The position numbers were made by a program, and so were the translations under genes. From NCBI GenBank assembly GCA_027069385.1, contig JALXER010000273.1, positions 1 to 14,446 on the forward strand: a stretch of DNA of 14,446 nucleotides, written 5' to 3'. Shown piece by piece: positions 4,855 through 11,785 of the stretch; positions within the stretch are counted from its first letter, which is position 1, and every line of letters starts with the position of its first letter. The notes under the pieces are model-generated. The model made no database searches. It was not told where the DNA came from and saw nothing but the letters and a program-made list of their open reading frames with translations. The stretch is from Paracoccaceae bacterium (GTDB taxonomy: Bacteria > Pseudomonadota > Alphaproteobacteria > Rhodobacterales > Rhodobacteraceae).

Positions 4855-7800
4855 GTGCAGTTTACGAAACTAAGATTGCTGGGCTTCAAAAGCTTTGTCG
4901 ACCCGACCGAGCTGGTGATTGCACCGGGGATAACCGGCGTGGTCGGGCCGAACGGCTGTGGTAAGTCGAACCTGCTGGAGGCGCTGCGCTGGGTCATGGG
5001 TGAAAGCCGCCCCAAGGCGATGCGCGGCGGCGGTATGGAGGACGTGATCTTTGCCGGTGCCGAATCGCGACCGGCGCGCAACTTTGCCGAAGTAACCCTG
5101 AGCATCGACAATGCCGACCGGCTGGCTCCTGCGGCATTCAACACCTCGGATACGCTGGAAATCGTGCGCCGCATTACCCGTGACGCAGGCTCGGCCTATA
5201 AGGTGAATGGCAAGGAATGTCGGGCGCGCGATGTGCAGATGCTGTTTGCCGATGCCTCTACGGGGGCGCATTCGCCCGCGCTGGTGCGTCAGGGGCAGAT
5301 TTCGGAACTGATCAATGCCAAGCCCAAGGCGCGGCGGCGGATCCTGGAGGAGGCGGCGGGGATTTCCGGCCTGTACCAGCGTCGCCACGAGGCCGAGTTG
5401 AAGCTGAACGGCACCGAAAGCAACCTGATGCGGGTCGAGGATGTGCTGGAGCAACTGGACGTGCAGTTGCGGGCGCTGGCCCGGCAGGCTCGACAGGCGG
5501 CGCGCTATCGCCAGATTGCGCAAGAGTTGCGGCGCTCCGAAGGGTTGTTGCTGTACCGGCGCTGGCGCGAGGCGACCGAGGTGCATAAATCCGCCGATGC
5601 GGCCCTGCGCGAGGCCGTATCCACGGCGGCGGGGTTGCAGGGGGTGGCGCTGCGGGCGATCTCGGCGCGCGAGGCGGCGGAAAAACAGGTGCCGCCCCTG
5701 CGCGAGGAAGAAGCGGTCAGCGCCGCGATTCTGCAACGCCTTCAGGTCGAGCAGGCCACGTTGAAAGAGCAGGAGGCGCGCGCGCAGCAAAGCATCGTCG
5801 AGTTGCAGGAGCGCATTGCCTTGCTCGAAAAGGATCTGGAGCGCGAAACCGGCCTAAGCAAGGATGCGGACGAGACCATCGCGACGCTTGAATGGGAAGC
5901 CGGGGCGCTGGCCAAGGCCGGTCAGGGCCACGAGGAAAAGCTGGCAGCGGCCAGCGATGCGGCGGCGGATGCGGCCAGTGCGCTTCAGTCCCAGGAGGCC
6001 GAAAATGACCAACTGGCCGAGGATGCGGCGCGGCTGGCGGCGCGCCACCAGTCGGCCAAGCGGCGGTTGGAGGATGCGCGCTCGCTTTTCGCGCGGTTGC
6101 AAAGTGATGCTGAGCAGGCGGGCAAGGCGGTGGACGAGGCCAAAGCCAAACAGGCCGAGGCAGCGCAGGCGGTGCTGGATGCGGCCGATGCGGCCGAAAC
6201 CGGCAAGCGCAATGCGCAGGATGCCGAAACGGCGCTGGGTGCGGCCGAGGCCGAGCGGGCCAGCGCGCAAAACGCCGAATCCGATGCGCGCGCGGTGCTG
6301 TCCGAGGCCGACGGCGAGGCCAAGGCCTTGCGCGCCGAGGTGCAGGGCCTGCAACGGCTGGTCGAGCGCGATCAGGGCGACGGGGACCAGTTGTTATCAC
6401 GGGTCAAGGTTAACAAGGGGTATGAGGCAGCGCTGGGCGCGGCGCTGGCCGACGATCTGAAAGCGGCCGAAGTGCAGGGCGAGAGCGGCTCGGGCTGGAA
6501 AGCCCTGCACCCCTACGACACCGACGCGCCCCTGCCCGGGGGCGCCGCGCGGCTGACCTCGGAGGTGGTGGCACCGGCCGTGCTCGCGCGGCGGCTGCAA
6601 GCCATCGGTCTTGTGGAAACCCGCCAGCAAGGGGCACGGTTGCAGCCCGAATTGCAACCCGGGCAACGGTTGGTATCGTTGCAGGGGGACCTGTGGCGCT
6701 GGGACGGATACCGGCTGGCGGCAGAGGATGCTTCGTCAAGCGCGGCGTTGCGCTTGCAGCAGATGAACCGGTTGGAGGAATTGCGCACGGCGTTCGAAGG
6801 GGCCGCGGCGCGGGCCGATCTGGCGCGGGCGGATCACGCGCGGGCGCGCGCGGATGTGGACGCGGCGCAGGCGGCGGACAAGGCGGCGCGGGCCGCACGG
6901 CGGGCAGCGGACGAGGCGGCGGTGCAGGCTTCGCGTGCCCTGTCACGGATGCAAGCCGAGCAGAACGTATGGGAAGGGCGGGTTGAAACGCTGGTCATGG
7001 CGGTTGACCGGCTGGCCGAAGAAAGCGCGGCAGCGCGGCAAGCGGTTGCCGAGGCCGAAGCGGCGATTGCCGGTCTGGATGATCTGGACGCGATCCGCGC
7101 CGAGCTGGAAGCGCAGAAGATCACCCTAGAGGCCGTGCGCATGACCATGATGACCAAGCGCTCTATCAAGGATGATCTGCGCCGCGAGGGCGAGGCCCGG
7201 GTGCGGCGCGCCAAAGAGATCGAGCGCGAAAAGGGTAACTGGGTGCGCCGCCGCGATACGGCTGCGGCGCATCTTGAGGGGCTGGCGGAACGGATTGCCC
7301 AAAGCGAGGCCGATCTGGAAACCGCCAGGACCGCACCGGCGGAATTTGCCGACAGGGCTGCGGCGCTGGCCGGCTCGGCGGACAAGGCCAGAGCGCGGCT
7401 GGCAGCGGCAAGCGATGCGTTGGCGTTGGGTGAAACCGCGCTGCACGAGGCCGAGCGGGCCGAGCGCGACGCCGAACGCGCCGCTGCGCAATCACGCGAG
7501 GAACGTGCCCGCGCCGAAGCGGTGAACGACGCGGCCAGCGCCGGTGTGGATGCCGCGCGCGAACGCCTGTTCGAGGAAACCGGCGTAGAACCGCAAGCGC
7601 TGCTGGAAACGCTGGAGGCCGACCCGGACAAAATGCCCGATGCCCGGATGATCGAGGCCGACGTAGCGCGGCTGAAACGCCAGCGCGACGCGCTTGGCTC
7701 GGTCAACCTGCGTGCCGAAGAGGATGCACAGGAAATCCAGGCCGAATTCGACGCGCTGAACACGGAAAAGACCGACCTTGAAGAGGCGGTGAAAAAGCTG

Positions 7801-8316
7801 CGTATCGGCATTGCCAACCTGAATTCCGAAGGGCGCGAGCGGTTGCTGGCGGCGTTTGACACGGTGAACAAGAATTTCGTCATGCTGTTCAAGCACCTGT
7901 TTGGCGGAGGTGAGGCCAATCTGGTGCTGGTCGAAAGCGACGACCCGCTGGAGGCAGGTCTTGAAATCATGTGCCAGCCGCCGGGTAAAAAGCTGTCAAC
8001 CATGTCGCTGCTGTCGGGGGGCGAGCAAACCCTGACCGCAATGTCGCTGATCTTTGCGGTGTTTCTGGCCAATCCCAGCCCGATTTGCGTGCTCGACGAA
8101 GTGGATGCGCCGCTCGATGATGCCAATGTGACGCGGTTTTGCGATCTGCTCGACGAGATGACCAAACAGACCGATACGCGGTTCCTGATTATCACCCACC
8201 ACGCCGTTACCATGGCCCGCATGGACCGGCTGTTCGGGGTGACCATGGGCGAAAAAGGCGTGTCGCAATTGGTGAGTGTGGATTTGCGCCGGGCCGAAGA
8301 GATTATCGAGGGTTAA
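4855..8316 (+). CDS. smc: Chromosome segregation protein SMC
   Basis: 1153 residues, the expected full length. SMC forms the ATP-driven ring of condensin with ScpA and ScpB and compacts and segregates the chromosome. Seen in order: Walker A GPNGCGKS (31-38) in the N-terminal head, the Q-loop region RQGQISELI, and EEAAGISGLYQRR leading into the first coiled-coil arm (about 170-505, very Ala/Glu-rich). Next come a hinge around 520-620 beginning GYEAALGAALADDL, a second coiled-coil arm (about 640-985), and the C-terminal head with the signature LSGGEQT (1053-1059) and Walker B CVLDEVDAPLDD (D1081, E1082). The start is GTG 4855 with GAGGCG 8 nt upstream; the protein starts MQFTKLRLLGFKSFVDP, as usual for SMC. 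No scpA or scpB is nearby. The arms produce long antisense open frames because of their GC-rich codon bias. Confidence 0.98.
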   Translation: MQFTKLRLLGFKSFVDPTELVIAPGITGVVGPNGCGKSNLLEALRWVMGESRPKAMRGGGMEDVIFAGAESRPARNFAEVTLSIDNADRLAPAAFNTSDTLEIVRRITRDAGSAYKVNGKECRARDVQMLFADASTGAHSPALVRQGQISELINAKPKARRRILEEAAGISGLYQRRHEAELKLNGTESNLMRVEDVLEQLDVQLRALARQARQAARYRQIAQELRRSEGLLLYRRWREATEVHKSADAALREAVSTAAGLQGVALRAISAREAAEKQVPPLREEEAVSAAILQRLQVEQATLKEQEARAQQSIVELQERIALLEKDLERETGLSKDADETIATLEWEAGALAKAGQGHEEKLAAASDAAADAASALQSQEAENDQLAEDAARLAARHQSAKRRLEDARSLFARLQSDAEQAGKAVDEAKAKQAEAAQAVLDAADAAETGKRNAQDAETALGAAEAERASAQNAESDARAVLSEADGEAKALRAEVQGLQRLVERDQGDGDQLLSRVKVNKGYEAALGAALADDLKAAEVQGESGSGWKALHPYDTDAPLPGGAARLTSEVVAPAVLARRLQAIGLVETRQQGARLQPELQPGQRLVSLQGDLWRWDGYRLAAEDASSSAALRLQQMNRLEELRTAFEGAAARADLARADHARARADVDAAQAADKAARAARRAADEAAVQASRALSRMQAEQNVWEGRVETLVMAVDRLAEESAAARQAVAEAEAAIAGLDDLDAIRAELEAQKITLEAVRMTMMTKRSIKDDLRREGEARVRRAKEIEREKGNWVRRRDTAAAHLEGLAERIAQSEADLETARTAPAEFADRAAALAGSADKARARLAAASDALALGETALHEAERAERDAERAAAQSREERARAEAVNDAASAGVDAARERLFEETGVEPQALLETLEADPDKMPDARMIEADVARLKRQRDALGSVNLRAEEDAQEIQAEFDALNTEKTDLEEAVKKLRIGIANLNSEGRERLLAAFDTVNKNFVMLFKHLFGGGEANLVLVESDDPLEAGLEIMCQPPGKKLSTMSLLSGGEQTLTAMSLIFAVFLANPSPICVLDEVDAPLDDANVTRFCDLLDEMTKQTDTRFLIITHHAVTMARMDRLFGVTMGEKGVSQLVSVDLRRAEEIIEG

Positions 8317-8319
8317 GGC

Positions 8320-8378
8320 GGACGCGGCGCGTCACCGTCCCGCCCGTTGCGACGTTGCACCCGCGCCGCGCTGCACCC
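8320..8378 (+). repeat. Dispersed 60-nt structured repeat, copy B (3' of smc)
   Basis: This is the second copy of the element at 4100-4159. It starts 3 nt after the smc stop in the same orientation relative to the upstream gene. It keeps CGCGGCGCG (8323-8331) and its complement CGCGCCGCG (8362-8370) around a 30-nt loop, while much of the loop sequence differs from copy A. Conserved arms with a divergent loop are what a structured element would show. There is no U-tract. Confidence 0.6.
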
Positions 8379-8379
8379 G

Positions 8380-8395
8380 TGTTTCATGTGGAACC
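8380..8395. promoter_or_regulatory. parS-like 16-mer downstream of smc
   Basis: TGTTTCATGTGGAACC matches the parS consensus TGTTTCACGTGAAACA at 13 of 16 positions. One mismatch is in the central CG, which ParB reads closely (CATGTG in place of CACGTG), so binding may be weak. It starts two bases after repeat copy B. Real parS sites usually cluster near parAB and the origin, and no parAB is visible here. Confidence 0.3.
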
Positions 8396-8416
8396 GACAC
8401 TTAACCCCGGGCGCGG

Positions 8417-8467
8417 CCCGTTCCCGGAACGGGAATGTCGGCGAACGGGGGGGCTCGATGCCCCCCC
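8417..8467. terminator. Two GC-rich hairpins between convergent smc and mltB
   Basis: CCCGTTC (8417-8423), loop CCG and GAACGGG (8427-8433) form a 7-bp stem. GGGGGGGC (8447-8454), loop TCGAT and GCCCCCCC (8460-8467) form a perfect 8-bp stem. Both are symmetrical and could stop transcription from either side, most likely for mltB, which ends at 8492 on the minus strand. No U-tract follows on either strand, so they are not canonical intrinsic terminators. Confidence 0.5.
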
Positions 8468-8491
8468 TGAGACGACGCTCCGACGGTGGGG

Positions 8492-9697
8492 TTAGTGGCG
8501 CAGGCGTTCGAGCAGGGCAAGCGAGGCAAATCCGTCCGGTTCCACCCCGATGCTGCGCTGGTAGGCAATAATCGCGGTGCGGGTTTTGGCACCGGCGACC
8601 CCGTCAACCCCGTGGGTCGAAAAGCCCTTGGCGGTCAGCAGGCGCTGTAACTCGGCGGTTTGGGTCAGAGTCAGGTCAACGCTGTCGCGCGCCCAAGGCA
8701 CCCTGAACGGCCCGCCCCCTGCGATCCGGTCAGACAGGTGGCCCACCGACATCGCATAGGATACCGCATTGTTATAGCGCTGGATCACCTTGAAGTTATG
8801 AAACACCGCAAACACCGGATTGCCCGCCCCCGCGGGTAACAGCAACGCCGCATTGCCATAATCGGGCAAGCGCCCGCCACCGGCCAGCCGCACGCCCTGC
8901 GCATTCCAGAATGCCGCGCTTTGGCGATTGGTGACATCGGCCAGCGCATAGCTGAATCCGCGCGGCAGCACCACCTCGACCCCCCACGGCTCACCATGAC
9001 GCCAGCCGTTGCGGGCCAGATAGTTCGCTGCCGAAGCCAGCGCATCGCCCGGATCATCGCCCCAGACATTACGCCGCCCGTCACCGTCATAATCCACCGC
9101 AAAGCTGCGGAAACTGGTCGGGATAAACTGAGTATGCCCCATGGCTCCGGCCCATGACCCGAGCATATCGCGCGCCTGCACATCCCCGTTCTGCAGGATC
9201 TTCAACGCCGCGATCAGTTGTGATTCGCCATAGCGCTGCCGCCGCCCGTCATAGGCCAGCGTGGCCAGCGCCTCGATGGTGTTGAAAGAGCCGCGGTTCT
9301 GGCCGAAATTACTCTCGATCCCCCAGATCGCCACCAGTATTGAGGCGTCAACGCCGTAACGCGCCTCGATCTGGCGCAGCATCCGGCGGTTGCGGCGCAG
9401 GGCGCGGCGGCCATCGGTGACGCGGCGCTCGGACACGGCCGAATCCAGATATTCCCAGATGGGTTTGTTGAACTCGGGCTGATAGCGGTCATGCTCGATC
9501 ACCGCATCATTCAGGGTAACGCCCTGAAAAGCGCGGTCAAAGGTGGCGGCGCTTATGCCCTGGGACAGGGCCGAGACGCGAAAGGCGTCGCGCCACAGAT
9601 CAAAGCCGGATTGCGCAAAAACCGGCGAGGCCCAAAGGGCGAAAATCGCAAGAATGTGCAGCGGGGTGCGCAGAAATGACTTAAACGTGATGAGCAT
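8492..9697 (-). CDS. Lytic murein transglycosylase, MltB type, with peptidoglycan-binding domain
   Basis: 401 residues. It cleaves the MurNAc-GlcNAc bond of peptidoglycan to leave 1,6-anhydro ends, acting in the periplasm for wall turnover. The signal peptide has a hydrophobic core LHILAIFALWA and a likely cleavage after VFA (residue 28). There is no lipobox Cys, so it is soluble, unlike E. coli MltB. The catalytic domain runs from about 31 to 330 with the SLT-fold motif VAIWGIESNFG; E128 is the expected catalytic acid. AMGHTQFIPTSF and DGDGRRNVWGDDPGDALASAANYL are typical of the MltB/SltB group. A PG_binding_1 domain (about 340-401, VDGVAGAKTRTAIIAYQR) closes the protein. The start is ATG 9697 with AGGG 5 nt before it; both lie inside a palindrome (9696-9713). 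It is convergent with smc and divergent from the multicopper oxidase. Confidence 0.94.
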   Translation of the reverse strand: MLITFKSFLRTPLHILAIFALWASPVFAQSGFDLWRDAFRVSALSQGISAATFDRAFQGVTLNDAVIEHDRYQPEFNKPIWEYLDSAVSERRVTDGRRALRRNRRMLRQIEARYGVDASILVAIWGIESNFGQNRGSFNTIEALATLAYDGRRQRYGESQLIAALKILQNGDVQARDMLGSWAGAMGHTQFIPTSFRSFAVDYDGDGRRNVWGDDPGDALASAANYLARNGWRHGEPWGVEVVLPRGFSYALADVTNRQSAAFWNAQGVRLAGGGRLPDYGNAALLLPAGAGNPVFAVFHNFKVIQRYNNAVSYAMSVGHLSDRIAGGGPFRVPWARDSVDLTLTQTAELQRLLTAKGFSTHGVDGVAGAKTRTAIIAYQRSIGVEPDGFASLALLERLRH

Positions 9698-9713
9698 ATG
9701 ATCCCTATCATAT
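9696..9713. promoter_or_regulatory. Palindrome over the mltB start: operator or translation-control hairpin
   Basis: ATATGAT (9696-9702), CCCT and ATCATAT (9707-9713) form a perfect 7-4-7 inverted repeat. As DNA it contains TGAT-N4-ATCA, the core of CRP/FNR-family sites, matching TTGAT-N4-ATCAA at 8 of 10 positions. It lies in the 75-bp spacer shared with the divergent multicopper oxidase. As mltB mRNA it would put the AGGG ribosome site in the loop and the first two bases of the AUG in the stem. The sequence alone does not decide between these. Confidence 0.45.
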
Positions 9714-9772
9714 TTATCTGTGGGTAAAAGGCGCTATCTATCATGGCAACCGCACAGATAAAAGGAACCTCC

Positions 9773-11272
9773 ATGCGCATTTCTCGCCGTCACTTTCTAA
9801 GCACAGCCGCCGCCGGATTGGCAACACCTGCCCTGATCGGCACCGCTTTTGCTGCCGAGGGTGGCAATATGCTGCCGATCCCCGACCTGCTGGACCTGCG
9901 CGGCGGGGCAAAGGCTGCGCTGGATGCGCAGGCCGGTCAAACCGCGATCCTGTCGGGGCGCATGTCGGCGTCGGCGGGGTACAATCAGGGGTTTCTTGGC
10001 CCGGTGATCCGCATGAACCGCGGCGAGACTGCGCGCCTGACGTTGGGCAACCGCCTGCACGAACCGGTTTCGGTACACTGGCACGGGATGCATATCGAAG
10101 GCGGGCAGGATGGCGGGCCGCACACGCTGGTCAACCCCGATGAACCGGTTGAGGCGGCGCTGGATGTAGACCAGCCCGCGGCGACATTGTGGTATCACTC
10201 GCATGTGCATGAACGCACCGGTGCGCATGTCTGGTACGGGCTGGCCGGTATGGTGATGGTGGACGATCCGGACGCGCCTGATGACGGGCTGCCCTCAACT
10301 TATGGCGTCGATGACCTGCCGTTGGTGGTGCAGGATCGGGTGTTTGATCGTGCGGGGCAATTGCTCTATGCGCCGCAGGGGCCGACGCGGATGATGGGCT
10401 ATCGTGGTGACCAGATATTGGTAAACGGAGCCATTCGTCCGGTGGCGAGCGTGCCCGGCGGGCTGGTGCGGTTGCGTATCCTGAATGGGTCCAATGCGCG
10501 AATCTATCATTTCGGTTTTGCCGACGGGCGCAGCTTTCACCAGATCGGGACGGATGGCGGACTGCTGCCGGCACCGTTGCAGATGAACGGGTTGACCCTG
10601 GCACCGGCAGAGCGGGCCGAGATTGTGGTCGATTTTTCGGATGGTCAGGGGGTGGCGCTGCTGTCTGCTCCGGATACCAATATGATGATGGGTGGAATGA
10701 TGGGCGGTATGATGGGGGGCGCTATGGCCAGCCCCGAACCGGTGGCCGACGGGGGCGTGTTCGAAGTGATGCGGTTCTCGGTAGGGGCGCCGGGTGCCGA
10801 CACCAAAACCACCTTGCCCGCACGCATAACCGCCGCGACCCTGCCGGTTGCGCGCGACCTTGCCAACCTGCCACGGCGGCGGTTCAGTCTGGATATGATG
10901 CCGGGCGGCGGTGGTATGATGTCGATGATGCGCGGTGGCGGTCATGCCATGGCGATCAATGGCGACAGCATGGACATGGCGGTGATCAACCAGCAGTTCC
11001 GGCAAGGGCAGGCCGAGATCTGGGAGGTGAGTGCCGAGATGATGGCGCATCCGTTCCACATTCACGGTACGTCATTCGAAGTGCTGAGCAACAGCGGCAG
11101 CGTTGCAGGGTTCGAGCGCACCGGCTGGAAAGACGTGGTGTTGGTCAGTGGTACCGCCGAACTGCTGGTGCAATTCAACCGGACCGCCGATAGCGCGGCA
11201 CCTTATATGTACCATTGCCATATTTTGGAGCACGAAGACCTGGGCATGATGGGCCAGTTTACGGTTACCTAA
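9773..11272 (+). CDS. Tat-exported multicopper oxidase, CueO/CopA-like, methionine-rich
   Basis: 499 residues. ATG 9773 is chosen over the in-frame ATG at 9743 because AAAGGAA (9761-9767) lies 5 nt upstream and a clean twin-arginine signal then begins the protein (SRRHFL at 4-9, cleavage near AFA at 27). Three cupredoxin domains carry all copper motifs: HWHGMH (102-107), WYHSHVH (H142, H144, H146), HPFHIHG (426-432) and HCHILEHEDLGM (481-492). C482 and H487 are type 1 ligands and M492 is the likely axial ligand. Two Met-rich segments (about 304-319 and 375-395) recall the Cu(I)-binding insert of CueO. The likely role is oxidation of Cu(I), or of phenols and metals, with reduction of O2 to water in the periplasm, giving copper tolerance. 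No copper exporter, CopZ or CueR gene is adjacent. A strong hairpin follows at 11301-11332. Confidence 0.95.
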   Translation: MRISRRHFLSTAAAGLATPALIGTAFAAEGGNMLPIPDLLDLRGGAKAALDAQAGQTAILSGRMSASAGYNQGFLGPVIRMNRGETARLTLGNRLHEPVSVHWHGMHIEGGQDGGPHTLVNPDEPVEAALDVDQPAATLWYHSHVHERTGAHVWYGLAGMVMVDDPDAPDDGLPSTYGVDDLPLVVQDRVFDRAGQLLYAPQGPTRMMGYRGDQILVNGAIRPVASVPGGLVRLRILNGSNARIYHFGFADGRSFHQIGTDGGLLPAPLQMNGLTLAPAERAEIVVDFSDGQGVALLSAPDTNMMMGGMMGGMMGGAMASPEPVADGGVFEVMRFSVGAPGADTKTTLPARITAATLPVARDLANLPRRRFSLDMMPGGGGMMSMMRGGGHAMAINGDSMDMAVINQQFRQGQAEIWEVSAEMMAHPFHIHGTSFEVLSNSGSVAGFERTGWKDVVLVSGTAELLVQFNRTADSAAPYMYHCHILEHEDLGMMGQFTVT

Positions 11273-11300
11273 CGCGCTAATCGGGGTGCTCCCGCAGTCC

Positions 11301-11332
11301 AGCCCTGTGTTTGGCAAGCCAAACACAGGGCT
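11301..11332. terminator. Perfect 32-bp inverted repeat after the multicopper oxidase
   Basis: AGCCCTGTGTTTGGC (11301-11315), AA and GCCAAACACAGGGCT (11318-11332) pair along 15 bp with no mismatch. It starts 28 nt after the multicopper oxidase stop. The following TCCCTTT is a weak T-tract, so this is most likely the gene's terminator. Its length is unusual for a simple terminator. Confidence 0.7.
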
Positions 11333-11365
11333 TCCCTTTGGGCCGGGCCGCCCTGCGGTCGGTAG

Positions 11366-11382
11366 GGGGGCGTTCCGCCCCC
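11366..11382. terminator. GC-rich 7-bp hairpin in the spacer
   Basis: GGGGGCG (11366-11372), loop TTC and CGCCCCC (11376-11382) form a perfect stem 33 nt after the larger hairpin. There is no U-tract. It may be a back-up transcription stop or part of a GC-rich palindromic spacer. Confidence 0.4.
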
Positions 11383-11614
11383 TCGCGACATGCGTCGCTC
11401 CCCCCTGAAGGGCTTTGCAAGAGAACAAAGATGCTGGTTGGTGCAAGGCGGGGTTTATAGGTCCTGACCCTAATTCGCCGGTACATATCAGGGCATTCCG
11501 GCATTGACCGGTGAAGAGAGAATTTTTGTCGCCTGCCTTGACTAATTTCTATGCAATTTGTTCGATCTATTTCTGTTCGAGCTGTTTTTGACTTGGAAAA
11601 TTCGCTTTAAAATT

Positions 11615-11656
11615 GCTTAATACAACGCTTAATACCGTGAAAAGATTATCTTTTTA
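11615..11656. promoter_or_regulatory. Direct repeat GCTTAATAC x2 followed by a 17-bp AT-rich palindrome
   Basis: GCTTAATAC occurs at 11615-11623 and again at 11627-11635 (12-bp period). It is followed at 11640-11656 by AAAAAGAT-T-ATCTTTTT, a perfect odd palindrome with 8-bp arms. A further inverted repeat, TTTAGA-N7-TCTAAA, is at 11673-11691. Grouped 95-170 bp upstream of the DUF11 gene, these look like operator sites. I cannot assign a regulator. Confidence 0.4.
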
Positions 11657-11785
11657 TCAATTTTACGCATTTTTAGAAATTTGATCTAAATTTAGCTAAT
11701 ATTTGGTGTAGATTTATTACCGTTCACTAACTTATAAAAACCTGATGTCGCCCAGATGACAGTTAAGAGTTTTGAAGGACAGATC

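Larger units (their letters stand above)
11273..11785. other. Gene-free 513-bp spacer: hairpins, then AT-rich regulatory stretch
   Basis: I see no credible gene here. The first part (to about 11415) is GC-rich and full of hairpins: 11301-11332, 11366-11382, and GCGAC (11385-11389) with GTCGC (11394-11398). From about 11510 to 11760 the DNA becomes strikingly AT-rich compared with everything else in the window. It holds -35-like TTGACT at 11538-11543 and 11588-11593, -10-like TAAAAT at 11608-11613 (only 14 bp from the second TTGACT) and TATAAA at 11733-11738. No pair has ideal spacing. The whole stretch reads as a long promoter and leader for the DUF11 gene at 11786. Confidence 0.6.

Noticed and set aside
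6834..8246. 470-residue open frame on the minus strand inside smc
   Set aside because: It is dominated by Ser, Ala and Arg, as expected from reading the complement of Ala/Glu-rich coiled-coil codons. The SMC head and arm on the + strand explain the DNA.
11607..11632. CtrA-type site (TTAA-N7-TTAA) in the DUF11 promoter
   Set aside because: TTAA occurs at 11607, 11617 and 11629, but the gaps are 6 and 8 nt, not 7. Close, but not the CtrA layout.
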